DNA of 64,000 nt, taken from Pezicula radicicola (lineage: Eukaryota > Ascomycota > Leotiomycetes > Helotiales > Dermateaceae). The DNA lies in NCBI GenBank assembly GCA_003008705.1, contig PDUO01000038.1, forward strand, positions 478,839-542,838, written 5' to 3'. This document shows positions 9,884 to 20,311 of this stretch, piece by piece (the stretch's first letter is position 1; the number at the start of each line of letters is the position of its first letter). Made by a program: the position numbers and the translations under genes. A model generated the notes under the pieces. The model was given only the letters and a program-made list of their open reading frames with translations, searched no databases and had not been told where the DNA came from.

Positions 9884-11918
9884 ATGTCTAACAATCTTCA
9901 TGCACCTGAGTCGACAGATTTCTTGCAGACAGAGAAATTCGACTTTGTAATCGTTGGTGGTGGAACATCTGGTCTCGTCGTTGCCACTCGTCTTACAGAA
10001 GATCCAAATGTGAAAGTGCTGGTCCTTGAAGCTGGCTCAAACAATCTCGATGACCCCAGGATTGTTACCCCAGGCCTTGCAGCTAGCTTATACGATGATC
10101 CGGAATTTGACTGGTGCTTCATGAGCACGCCTCAGGTACATATCTTCGTAGCTAGGCGATAAGACTACTAACAACAGTGTAGAAACACTTGAAAGGACGT
10201 CGAGTAGCTCAACCTAAGGGCCGAACACTAGGTGGCTCTACAGCGATCAATCTAGGCATGGTAATCTATCCCTCCAAATCAGGAGTTGATGCGTGGGAGA
10301 AGCTTGGAAATTCTGGCTGGAATTTTGATTCCTTTGCTCCCTATCTTCGAAAGTTCCATACTTTGTCGATGCCATCCAAGCAGGCACAAGAAGATCTCGC
10401 ACTTAACTATGTTGATCCAAAGCTGAATGGAACCAATGGACCAATTCAATTGTCATTTGGAGAGCCGGACGCATACACGCCTTACAATAAGGCGTGGCCC
10501 AAAGTATTCTCCAACTTGAAACATGAGCTGACTGGCGATCCAATTTCTGGTATTGCAAACGGGGCTTTCACCAATCCTGGTATTGTTGATCCAGTAACCA
10601 AGAAGAGAAGTCATGCTGGTTCTGCATATTACAATTCTGATGTCAAGGCTCGTCCAAATCTCCATGTCTTGACCGAGGTCTTGGTAAAGAAGATCATCAT
10701 TCAGAGAGGCTCCAATGGTGCTCTATCTGCGACAGGAGTTGTCGCTGTGACCAAGGACGGTGCCGAAAGAGAAATTCTGGCAGCCGAGGAAGTAGTTCTT
10801 GCGGCGGGAACAATCAAGACACCACAGCTTCTGGAACTCTCTGGTATTGGTAGCGCGAATCTCCTCAAGGAGCACGGTATTGAAGCATTGGTTGATAACC
10901 CCTACGTCGGAGAAAACCTCCAGGTACGTTGAAAACTCGACGTCAAATATTTTTTCTAGTACTGCACTTTAATTCCTGAACCCCCCAGAACAAGTAAACT
11001 AACTTTGGTTTTTCTAACCCTCAGGATCATGGATACGTACCATTCAGTTGGGAGGTAGCTGATAACCAGATCTCTGGTGATGTACTGCGAACCCCAGAAA
11101 TCGCGGGAGCCGCCATGGCTGCATATCAAGCAGCAGGTGCAGGCCCACTGTCCGGAGTGCCGATTGTGTCCTCCTTCATGCCGCTCACAGGCTTACCGGA
11201 AGCTGAGCTTGACGATCTGTTGAGCAAACACCTCAACTCAGAAGAGTATAAAACCCTCCCGTCGCAGAAGCAGCAATACGAGCTGATGCGGAGCTTTCTC
11301 CACGATCCACAAGATGCTTCTGGACAATATACCATGGCGCCCTTCCAAATCGTAGCTCGAGATGGTCCGGAGTTGAAAGGTGTCTATGGAATGGGAAAGG
11401 AGGGAAATTACATCAGTATCGTCTCTGTTCTAAACCACCCCTTCTCCCGTGGATTCGTCCACATCAACTCGCCAAAAGCCACAGATCAGCCAACCATAGA
11501 TCCGCAGTATTTCTCTCACCCCTTGGATATGGAGCTGCATGGAAGACATACACAATATTTGGAGACTCTTGCTGCCACAGAGCCAATGGCATCGCTATTG
11601 AAGAAAGATGGTCGAAGGATACACTTTGACAAGAAGGTGGAGACTTTGGAAGAGGCCAAGCAAGTTGTGGAAGAAACCTTCATCTCGCATTACCATGTCG
11701 TTGGTAGCTGTTCGATGTTGCCCGAGAAACTTGGAGGTGTAGTGAATGAGAGATTAACGGTATATGGTGTACCAAATTTGAGAATTGTGGATGCAAGTGT
11801 TATCCCTATGATTCCCCGAGGCAATATCCAAGCAACTGTGTACGCTGTTGCCGAGAAGGCAGCGGATATCATCAAGGAAGATCGTATTGCAAAGAAGCTA
11901 GAGAAGACAACTCTCTAA
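9884..11918 (+). CDS. GMC-family flavin oxidoreductase (choline dehydrogenase / aryl-alcohol oxidase type)
   Basis: Exons 9884-10135, 10183-10923 and 11025-11918 give 628 residues. The N-terminal dinucleotide fold is clear: VIVGGGTSGLVVATRL at about 22-37, then VLVLEAG. Next come the GMC signature 1 (GRTLGGSTAINLG, about 93-105) and signature 2 (AAGTIKTPQLLELSGIG, about 305-321). The C-terminal active site has the catalytic His in HVVGSCSM, with an Asn in the paired position (RGNIQATVYAVAEKAAD). No signal peptide is seen, so an intracellular enzyme is likely. It would oxidise an alcohol with FAD; the substrate cannot be told. Intron 1 is 47 bp and intron 2 is 101 bp. No pathway partner lies next to it. 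Confidence 0.93.
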
Positions 11919-13255
11919 GCAATGCTGGAAATGGTGACCTAGATATTCGAAACATAAGTAGAATCAACAGAGCAAGATGTGTCACTTACCAGAAAGTAAA
12001 TATCAAAAGTAGCCTCTGAGCAGATTACCATTGATTAATTCTCTTCAAGTACGACAATTTAGATGTCATCTTTAAGTGATGGACAATGGTGTCGAAGTAT
12101 TTGCGCTATACCAACAACTTGATATTGCTCTTAATTCATGAATACGTTGCCGAATTTGTGAGTTTGGGCATAACTAGTAGGAGTGCAGCAAGTACTTGTT
12201 CTTAAGTACTTACGAAGCTTCATTGGCGTGAGAAGCTCGTTCACTTCAGGTACTCACTCGAGTTCGGCAAGCTGATTTATGAACTTGTCGGTTCAGTGCT
12301 GAGATTTTGTTTATGCCTTGACTTCACAATAGCAAGCCTTCGCACCGAGAGCCTAGCAGCACATAGCTTTGAGGGGAAATAGCTAAAGGCAACTTTAACA
12401 CATACAGACATAAGCACTTCGACTAATGATAAGACAATACGTTTCCTCTCCATTTTCATGAGTTTGCATGTTATTTCCAAAAGCCAACGGATAGTCATCA
12501 CCACCAAGCGACTTACGTCAAGAGGAGGTAACTAAACTCAAAGACTAGTTAAGAACGAGCTCGGAGGCTCAAGTTTACTAGGCTATGAGACAAAGATAGT
12601 GGATCAACGTCCGCCCCATATTCTGATACTTGGGGCTGGAAATTACACCGCTTGTTGCGAGTTGCCACCACATGTACAAAAGCAATATGCGTAATAAAGA
12701 AACAAAGTAGTTCATATTTCGCTGCTGATCGATCACTTGGTGGTCGTTAATAACCCCCAAAAACAGTTCTCTGAAGTGAAGCACAAAGTCTTCCCCGTTG
12801 ACGTAGCTTGGATGAATGTTCTTGAATCTTAATCCTTGATTAGAAACATTCCGTTTTATAGCTTGTGAAGTATGCCACTAAACAAGAAATTGCTTTGGCA
12901 TACAGGCTCAGACTTCGACAGTGGTAATTGTGTGAATGGCAGACAGTACGAACTAGAAGGGAATGACCAATTACCAAGAACGATTAAGTCATCGAGAGCA
13001 AGGCGATGAGATGAGACAGGTCGAGGGCTACACACCTTGGGGAGGGGGAAGATCGTAATAAACCTTGAGTGCCGAAGTCAGTAAGAAGATCCAACTGATA
13101 GTATGGGACAAGTGATGAAACCTTGAAAATTCTTGAATTCATCAATATGATCATTTGGATACAGGACAAATGATGGAACCATTTCAACATGCTTAACGTC
13201 TTTCGCAAATGCTGTTTTCCTATTAGCCACAAACCGATCCGAGTCGGCCATCGCT
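11919..13255. other. Intergenic region between convergent genes
   Basis: 1.34 kb between the 3' ends of the GMC gene and the Prp22 gene. The open frames present are short and have no family features. Nothing was recognised. Confidence 0.5.
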
Positions 13256-16200
13256 CTATCCCCAAGTTCCACCTCCACCTCCCCTTCCTTGCCTCTTTTG
13301 TGCTGATAGTCGCCAGTCATCCTCAGCAGCAAATTTGTTATACAATGGCTGGATTCTTTCGGCCTTTTTCCTCTTCGACAGTTTGTCTGTTGGTGCGACT
13401 TTGAAAAACGTAGGTGCAGCCTCGACCAACCACTTGGGCTCAATGCTACTAGTGCAGTGCATATACTCTTTGCTGGTAAGCACAAGAGTATGGTAGATCA
13501 CCCATTCAGCTTGTTTCCCGAAGAGTGCTGAGCTCGGATGAAGATAGACAGGTGTTCCCTCAATGAGCGTCTTGTAGCCTTCTTGTGGATCCTTGCGTGC
13601 TGAGTTACGGAAAAATCCGCTGCACAGCGCTTGTCTTACTTTCTGTGTATTTCGACCGCAAGAGACGATAGGGTGCTTGTAACGCTCCATAATTGTGACA
13701 AGCTGATCTCTAACGTCTTTGGCTTTTCTCATGGTTCGTTCTTGGATGAAGTTCTCAAAACACCACGGCTTGGCAAACTTGTTTTGCTTCCAACCATTAT
13801 ACACATTCAAAAGAGTGAGGTGATCTCCGTTAGGATCGTGGAACTTAGCTTTCTTCTGGTCTGATTGCGTCTGTTTGTCCTTTGGGCGGTAAAATACAGT
13901 TGGCATGTTCAACATAGCTACAATACTGAGTACCTCGTCGGAGCAACCGAGATCGACAGAGGCAATCAGTACCTTAGCTAGAGCAGGTTCCATGGGGAAA
14001 TCAGCCATTTTGCGACCTAGTCTTGTTAGAAGGCCTTCATCATCTAGCGCCGAAAGCGCATAGAGCTCTTCTAGAGCTGTCAACATTGTATTCGTTGGTG
14101 GCGGATCCATAAAGTCGAAATGTAGAAGATCGTTAATGCCCATTGCCTTCAACATCAAAATTGTATGTGACAGATTCTGTCTCTGGATCTCGGGAATAGA
14201 AGTAGGCAACATCTCAGACTGGAAAGCAGCTTCTGTATACAGACGAAAGCATTTCCCTGGCCCCGTTCTGCCAGCACGACCGGCACGTTGCTTGGCGTTG
14301 GCCTGTGAAATGGGTGTCACAACGAGCGAGTCCATACCGAGCTTCGGGTCATATGCATTTTGTTTGACAAAGCCAGGGTCGATTACATAGTAGATGTGGT
14401 CAATTGTAATTGAGGTTTCGGCGATATTGGTGGCAATGACACACTTTCGTGTTCCTGGAGGAGCAGGGTCGAAGATCTTGCTCTGCATCTCGTTTGGCAA
14501 AGCCGAGTAGACAGGAAGTGGGATGAGTTCCGGAACACTGGGACCAAGTGCTTTCATGCGTTCTCTCAGAATTTCACAGCTGGTATCGATCTCTTCTTGG
14601 CCTGTTAAGAAAAGGAGGATATCTCCGGGTGGCTCTGTCAGGTGAATCTGCATCACTGTTACCAGCGCTGCATCGAGATAATCCGATTCTGGTTCTCGGC
14701 TATACATGATCTCTACAGGGAATGTCCGTCCCGGAATAGAAAAGATTGGGCATTCGTTGAAGTAGGCCGAAAATTTGTCGGCGTCGAGGGTTGCGGATGT
14801 GACAATAACCTTAAGATCTGGGCGGCGCTTTATGGTCTTTTTCAGTAAGGCAAAAAGGACATCTGTTGAAATAGTGCGCTCATGAGCTTCATCGAGCATG
14901 ATGACTGAGTATCTTTTGAGTTCTGGGTCCATCAAAATTTCCCGCTCCAACAAGCCGTCGGTCATATACTTGATCTTGGTAGAAGGACTAGTGCAATCTT
15001 CGAACCGGATAGTGTATCCGACCTCTTGTCCGAGTTCACAACCGACCTCCTCAGACACACGCTTCGCTACAGATATAGCAGCTACACGACGTGGTTGAGT
15101 ACAGCCGATGATACCGTTGTTTGCAAAGCCGGCTTCTGCGAGATATTGGGTTAGTTGCGTCGTTTTCCCAGAACCAGTATCTCCAACCACGATTAGGAGC
15201 TGATTCGCATGGACGGCCTTGATCAATTCTGACCGGAATCTGTAAACAGGAAGCGATTCTCGCTGTTGTTTGATCGTCATGTCCGTCCTCCGGCCATAAG
15301 ACACTTCTTTTTTCTGAGCTCTTTCCTTTTCAGGTACGACAGGATTTGGCCTTACACTGCGCAGATCGCTTGCAAACTTCTTTTCCTCTGGGTTTGCCAT
15401 CGGATCCTGCCATTGTGCGGATAAGTCAACTTTCGAACCCTCCTCCGCAGCCTTATCCTGAGCTTCTTGTTGCCTGAGCTCTCGTCTATCTTTCGCTAGT
15501 GTAGTCCCTGCCATAGCAGCTCGATTCATGGACCCGTCAGGCGCTTTGACGACTCGTATAGGAGATAATTCAAGAGACTGTTTGGTCTGTCCTGCCAGGA
15601 AAGGAGGCTCTTCCTCACGAATCTCGATATCTACATCTTCCTCCAGTTCCATTTCTCCTTCGCCATTGAGTGTAGCGTTGTAATCTTCGTCGATATCTGG
15701 ATAATCAGATGCCTTGACAACACCAGATGCAATCAGTTGGCGGATCTCCCATCGTTCTGGCGAAGTCATTCTTTTCTTTGTCTTGCGAGAATGAGAGAAC
15801 ATGTCACCCTCAAACGCAATTACTTTGTCATCAATCAACCCATATTCGTCCTTTCCTCCTCCAAGACGCTCATTATTTGCACCGGATTGTATTCGTGCTT
15901 GTGGAGCAATATCTCTGCCAGTTTCTTGGTCCACGTCCTTCATAGAAAGCCCTATTCTTCCGCCTTCAATCTTGATGATCTTAACTTTCACTTTTTGACC
16001 TCTTTCCAAAAGATCAGAAGGATGATTGACGCGAGCACCTTCAACCATGGCTGAAATATGGACGAGCCCATCCACCTTTCCCTTCACTCCGTGTATATTG
16101 ACAAAAGCACCGAAATCTTTCACTCCCGTGACATGACCTTCGTAAACCTTGAACAGTATAGGCTCGTCATCAATTTCTGGGACTGGTGGCCGTCTGAAAT

Positions 16201-16858
16201 GATCGTCCTCGTCTCGCCTCCGACGTGTACTTTTGTGGCTATTACGAGAGCGGCCGTATTCGTCCTCATCCTGGTAGCCGTCTAATTTTCGGTTACGGGT
16301 GTCATCTCTTGACCGTGATCTTGATCTGTACTTGTTCTTTCGACTCCGACCCCTCCTGTCATAAGTCTCTTCCTCCGGGCTTCGGCTCCGTTTTCTGCTT
16401 AGTCGCAAGGAGCTCTCTTTCGCGGCTTTGTTTCCAAGGCTCTCTAGCATCGCTAAAGTATCATCGATCGCATCTGGTCCACCTGCATCTGCATCTTCCG
16501 TTGTGTCTTCCTCCCAGACTACTTCCTTGTCCGGAAGTGCAAGTCCTGTGAATAGCTTCGTCTTCTCCTCGATCTTGCGTGTCCCATTCGTAGCTTGTTC
16601 TCCAGCTCTACCTTTTCCTCCTTTGAATTTCGGGTGCATCGTCAAGACGAGGTTGTCTATACTCTCGATAAGACTCTGTGGAAACTCGGCACCCATCGCC
16701 TCAAGCTTCTTCTGAAATTCGGGTAGAGAGCTGCATTGCGAGTGTTGCGCAATGACGAATTCGGCAAGAGTTTTGTCGCTGATACCAAGATGGTTCTGCA
16801 ACTCTGAGGTTATTTTGGAAACCAAAGACAGGAGTTCAAGAGATTCGAGATCGTCCAT
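13256..16858 (-). CDS. PRP22: DEAH-box pre-mRNA splicing helicase Prp22 (DHX8)
   Basis: Single-exon gene of 1200 residues. An upstream in-frame ATG at 16969 would add 37 residues, but the ATG at 16858 (MDDLESLELL) fits the family. Order: helical N-terminal region, an RS/RD-rich stretch (about 150-225), an S1 RNA-binding domain (about 234-305, VTGVKDFGAFV and GLVHISAM), then the helicase core with GDTGSGKTTQ (about 558), DEAH (about 653), SAT, LLFLTGQEEID and QRAGRAGRTGPG (about 856). HA2/OB domains and a KLSKRKKAERIQPLY tail follow. The S1 domain plus DEAH core separates Prp22 from Prp2, Prp16 and Prp43. It releases spliced mRNA from the spliceosome and proofreads exon ligation in the nucleus. 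Intact. Confidence 0.97.
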   Translation of the reverse strand: MDDLESLELLSLVSKITSELQNHLGISDKTLAEFVIAQHSQCSSLPEFQKKLEAMGAEFPQSLIESIDNLVLTMHPKFKGGKGRAGEQATNGTRKIEEKTKLFTGLALPDKEVVWEEDTTEDADAGGPDAIDDTLAMLESLGNKAAKESSLRLSRKRSRSPEEETYDRRGRSRKNKYRSRSRSRDDTRNRKLDGYQDEDEYGRSRNSHKSTRRRRDEDDHFRRPPVPEIDDEPILFKVYEGHVTGVKDFGAFVNIHGVKGKVDGLVHISAMVEGARVNHPSDLLERGQKVKVKIIKIEGGRIGLSMKDVDQETGRDIAPQARIQSGANNERLGGGKDEYGLIDDKVIAFEGDMFSHSRKTKKRMTSPERWEIRQLIASGVVKASDYPDIDEDYNATLNGEGEMELEEDVDIEIREEEPPFLAGQTKQSLELSPIRVVKAPDGSMNRAAMAGTTLAKDRRELRQQEAQDKAAEEGSKVDLSAQWQDPMANPEEKKFASDLRSVRPNPVVPEKERAQKKEVSYGRRTDMTIKQQRESLPVYRFRSELIKAVHANQLLIVVGDTGSGKTTQLTQYLAEAGFANNGIIGCTQPRRVAAISVAKRVSEEVGCELGQEVGYTIRFEDCTSPSTKIKYMTDGLLEREILMDPELKRYSVIMLDEAHERTISTDVLFALLKKTIKRRPDLKVIVTSATLDADKFSAYFNECPIFSIPGRTFPVEIMYSREPESDYLDAALVTVMQIHLTEPPGDILLFLTGQEEIDTSCEILRERMKALGPSVPELIPLPVYSALPNEMQSKIFDPAPPGTRKCVIATNIAETSITIDHIYYVIDPGFVKQNAYDPKLGMDSLVVTPISQANAKQRAGRAGRTGPGKCFRLYTEAAFQSEMLPTSIPEIQRQNLSHTILMLKAMGINDLLHFDFMDPPPTNTMLTALEELYALSALDDEGLLTRLGRKMADFPMEPALAKVLIASVDLGCSDEVLSIVAMLNMPTVFYRPKDKQTQSDQKKAKFHDPNGDHLTLLNVYNGWKQNKFAKPWCFENFIQERTMRKAKDVRDQLVTIMERYKHPIVSCGRNTQKVRQALCSGFFRNSARKDPQEGYKTLIEGTPVYLHPSSALFGKQAEWVIYHTLVLTSKEYMHCTSSIEPKWLVEAAPTFFKVAPTDKLSKRKKAERIQPLYNKFAAEDDWRLSAQKRQGRGGGGGTWG

Positions 16859-17242
16859 GGTTGAGGTGATGTGGGGTTGTTGTAGGTAAGATGGAGACCT
16901 TGGAAACTTTTCGATGTACTTGCGCCACTGAGCGCTTATCTGAACGCGCTTAAATTTAGAGTTGAGCAATAGGTACCTAGGTACCTACCTACTCTTGAGG
17001 TACCTGGTAAGTTGTAGCTCAATTCTAGATTTGTTTAAATGACATTTCTTGTCTTAGTAGGTATGCATACCAAGTTTTCATGGATCATCTTTGTTATTGA
17101 CTAAAGCAATCCTTGAGTTATCGCGTGTTTAATTAATAATCAAGTCAGCAAAGAGAGTGTAGTCGCCCACACGGAATGTAAACCAAGTGAGAATAGATGC
17201 AAATCAACTGCTCCTTTCTTATGTACAAACTCCAGCATCCAT
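16859..17242. other. Intergenic, with TACCTAGGT-type short repeat
   Basis: Upstream region of PRP22. At about 16971-17007 the palindromic words GGTACCT and TACCTAGG are repeated several times. A similar AGGTAGGTAGGTACCT run occurs at about 30545-30560. No gene seen. Confidence 0.5.
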
Positions 17243-18004
17243 TTACTTAGTCCTGATGTGCTTCAACTTCTTATCAGACCACAAAAAGTTGTTAGCATAC
17301 GCCTTCGGAATGATCTTCCTCTCGTTCGGCTCCTGCACAAAGTACTCGTAGCCCTGCTTCTCTGCGAATTTGATCGCATCATCCTTTGACTTGAAGTTGA
17401 CATGTGTTCCTTGCATGAAGTCCGCAGACGATTGCCAACCCATTAGTGGATTCTCCCATCTATGACCCTTGCCCAATATGTCCCAATCCATACGCCAATG
17501 GTGGCCATGCCAATCTCCGGATTGTGTTGCTGTCTTGGTTGGTCGATATATCCTATGCTCTAAGTGAGTAACTATACCTAGGAAGGTCGAAGTTCTTAGC
17601 CCTACCGAACTGTTCTTGCTTGAAGCTCAATAGGCGCTCCAGATAGAACTGCAGCTGGGAGAACCTCCGTGTCCTCACTTCCATTCATCACTCGCTTTGG
17701 GATTGGGGTGAATTGTCTTGAGAAGATTAGCAAAGCCAATTGAATGGATGGGAAAAGCTTACGATGAAGCTTGGTCAACCTCTGCAGTATAGTCTGGCTG
17801 ATTGTGTCTAACCTGCACATCTTTAAGCTGCTCATGACTGACTATAGAAGACTCGCCCGCCTGTTGAGACTTGTCGGAATTAGTTAAAGGCGTGCCGGTT
17901 GCTGTTTGGCTATCAAATCGTAGGGTCCCAGGAATAGCTCGGCGAGCGCCTGGGGCTGCATTTCGGAGCAGTCTGCCTGTAATTGAAGGGCGTAGCAATG
18001 ACAT
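17243..18004 (-). CDS. Mitochondrial complex I subunit, NDUFS4 / 21-kDa type
   Basis: Exons 17763-18004, 17606-17716 and 17243-17552 (minus strand) give about 220 residues. The C-terminal two thirds are the conserved ETC complex I domain: SGAPIELQARTVRIYRPTK, then GHRWENPLMGWQSSADFMQG and AEKQGYEYFVQEP, ending in KHIRTK. The first residues (MSLLRPSITGRLLRNAAPG) form an Arg-rich, acid-free mitochondrial presequence. The protein belongs to the NADH-binding (N) module side of NADH:ubiquinone oxidoreductase in the matrix arm. The splice phases join exactly and restore the RIY motif across intron 2. It is divergent from the ATP synthase subunit f gene, with 273 bp between the two starts. Confidence 0.95.
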
Positions 18005-18277
18005 ATTTGCCTTACTGGTGTCGTGGAGTAAAGCAATTGCCCGCGATATAAGGTCGTCGTTGCTTCCCGATACAAAATCGGCTTAGTCATTAGCGCGAGT
18101 TTGTCTTTTGCGAATGCCGGCAACGAAGCATCCTACCTTGACTTCAATCAGACCAACATTCTCCTCTCTACCAAACCATCAAGACATTCCGATTGAGGTT
18201 AGTAGCTCTATCTATCACTGGAGATCGTCTGCTATAGTGTGCGACGTTCAATTGGATTAACAGTCGCCACAGTCAAG

Positions 18278-18899
18278 ATGAGCTTCATTACCCGCCGTGC
18301 CCTTTCGACCCTCATTCCACCCAAGGTATGCGCAATTGGGCGTCTCCATATACAATATAGACAGATTAGCTAACTCAAACTCAGGTTGCCTCTCCATCCG
18401 TAAGTCCTCCGCCTTCCAAGTGACTCCACGATCGAGCGTCAGTTGAGCATCTAGAGCTTTCCATGTACCCGAGCGCACCCTTCTGGACGAGACGGAGAAT
18501 ATTAAGGTGTAGGGACTGACGGTGGTAATAGGGATTGGGTGCTGCACAAGATGCTGTCCGCATGAAGCGTGTCGTGGATTTCTATGAGAAACTCCCACGA
18601 GGATCAGCTCCAGAGACACAGGCCAAGGGTTTCATCAACAAGTACAAGGCGAAGCACTTCTCTGGCGACAAGGCGTCTGCTATGCGTACGTATTCAGATT
18701 TACATTGACATCAAGTGCATGGGGTTGTAGTGCTGATATTGCTCTATTTCTTAGCCATAATCCACGCCGTTGGAATCCTCGTACTGATCGGATACGCTCA
18801 AAACTACTACTTCCACTTGCGTAAGTTGTACCGGAAGACGTGTTACGCTATGAGCTAGGACTAACTTGTACAGGTCACCACAAGAACAATGCTCACTAG
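18278..18899 (+). CDS. ATP17: Mitochondrial F1Fo ATP synthase subunit f
   Basis: A small gene in five exons: 18278-18325, 18385-18399, 18532-18685, 18755-18820 and 18874-18899, giving 102 residues. It starts MSFITRRALSTLIPPK and has the VDFYEKLPRGSAPE motif, one TM helix (about HAVGILVLIGYAQ) and the family-typical end YYFHLRHHKNNAH. Subunit f sits in the membrane Fo sector and helps ATP synthase dimers bend cristae. Exon 2 is only 15 bp and the last exon 26 bp, so automated annotation could easily miss the gene. It shares a 273-bp promoter with the complex I subunit gene. No broken frame. Confidence 0.93.
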
Positions 18900-20311
18900 A
18901 TGGATATTTCTTTGAGGAAGGAGGGTGTACGATGTAAATAAAGTTTTGAAGAATACCAGTCAACCTAACAGAAGACAACTATTATCATACTATCCGTGAC
19001 CTTGTTCTGAAGCTGGGATTCGGAAAGTGTTAGACAAAGGTTGTCCTAGTCTTGATACCAAAACTCGCGGTGTCGCTATTTCAGTTCGACAAAGTTAGAG
19101 GCCTGGCATGAGTTGCGCAGGAAAGCTGGGACTGGGCTACTAATGTGTGAAGTCAGACATGAATTCGCAACCTCATTAGAGCAGTAGGATGCTCTAAGTA
19201 GCTATAAATTAGCAAGTAACTAGTTACATCTAGGCTGCTGGGGACATTGATATTCCCTCATCACCATAGCAACATCAGTTTGGTCAACTCTATTAGCTTG
19301 CAATTTAATCGCCAAGTTCTTTGTCCTCTGAACGCAGCATTGCTCGTCCCACTATTTACTGAGGTGGCGTCTAACTCTAGAACTCATCTGACCTACGCAT
19401 ACTAGCTATATCTATCTCGGTAACTCGCAGGCTTGATCTATCACTGCACTACTATGTCCACAGCCGTGCTAGGAGCTAGTATCCTATTGGAAAGAAACTG
19501 CAGAGTTAATTTCGCTTTCGAAGTTGCGCATCAACAAAGAGGGCGAGACGGGAATCAAATCAGCAAGTAGAGAGTGGCTCTAATGTGGAACAAAGCTTTC
19601 CTCTGGCGTGACATAGTTTAGAGATTCGAAAAATCTCACAATCCTTAGAAAGTTCTCTATCAACCCATCTAGCAATCTACAGTTTCAATTAAGAAATTCT
19701 AGCTTTTTAGCCTCCACGTAATTCAAATATGATCGTGGAGGTCCATTATAGCTTCAGACAAACATGTGAGACTGTTGATCGGCAAGTGTGGAGGAGGCCG
19801 TCGTCACTATTTGTTCCCTGGGTCCGACCGAGTTGAGTGAATCGAGTCTCTCTTGTGACCATTGACTTTGTTCTTGCCTAGCTACGTATTTAAGTGAAAT
19901 TGAGCAAAGATAAATCAGACTTTTCTAACAATAGATTCTTTGTTCTCAAGTCTACCTCGCTACGAAGTAGTTAGTCCTTTCGTACCTTGCTTATTTTTGA
20001 CTCGTTCAGCCTTTCGTTCCCTGTAAAGCTGTACTCCGTAAAGGGATTAGCGCCAACGAGTACGTCCCTGGTGACAGACAGCAACGTCAAAGATAATCGT
20101 TTTCACCTCCCCATACCTCCCCACCAACGTCCACGAAGGAGAACACATGAAGATCCTGTCAGTTGCATACATAGTATCGCGGCTCTCGTATCCTTCGACT
20201 CCACGAAATCCTCAGCTTCCGCCTAGCGCCAGGTCCAGCTTGCGAACTCAGAAGACCGGGACCAAAACGCATGCGCAGCATCTCGAACTCATACAAACAT
20301 CTTGAAGACGT
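18900..20311. other. Intergenic and long 5' region
   Basis: 1.4 kb between ATP17 and the large disordered-protein gene. The last 400 bp are pyrimidine-rich and free of long open frames, consistent with promoter and leader. A 79-codon frame at 19987-20226 could be an upstream ORF but shows no features. Confidence 0.5.

Noticed and set aside
1..11918. P450, MFS transporter and GMC oxidoreductase within 12 kb, resembling a biosynthetic gene cluster
   Set aside because: There is no backbone enzyme (PKS, NRPS, terpene synthase) or pathway regulator. The MFS protein is a phosphate transporter, and the genes are separated by long repeat-rich gaps.
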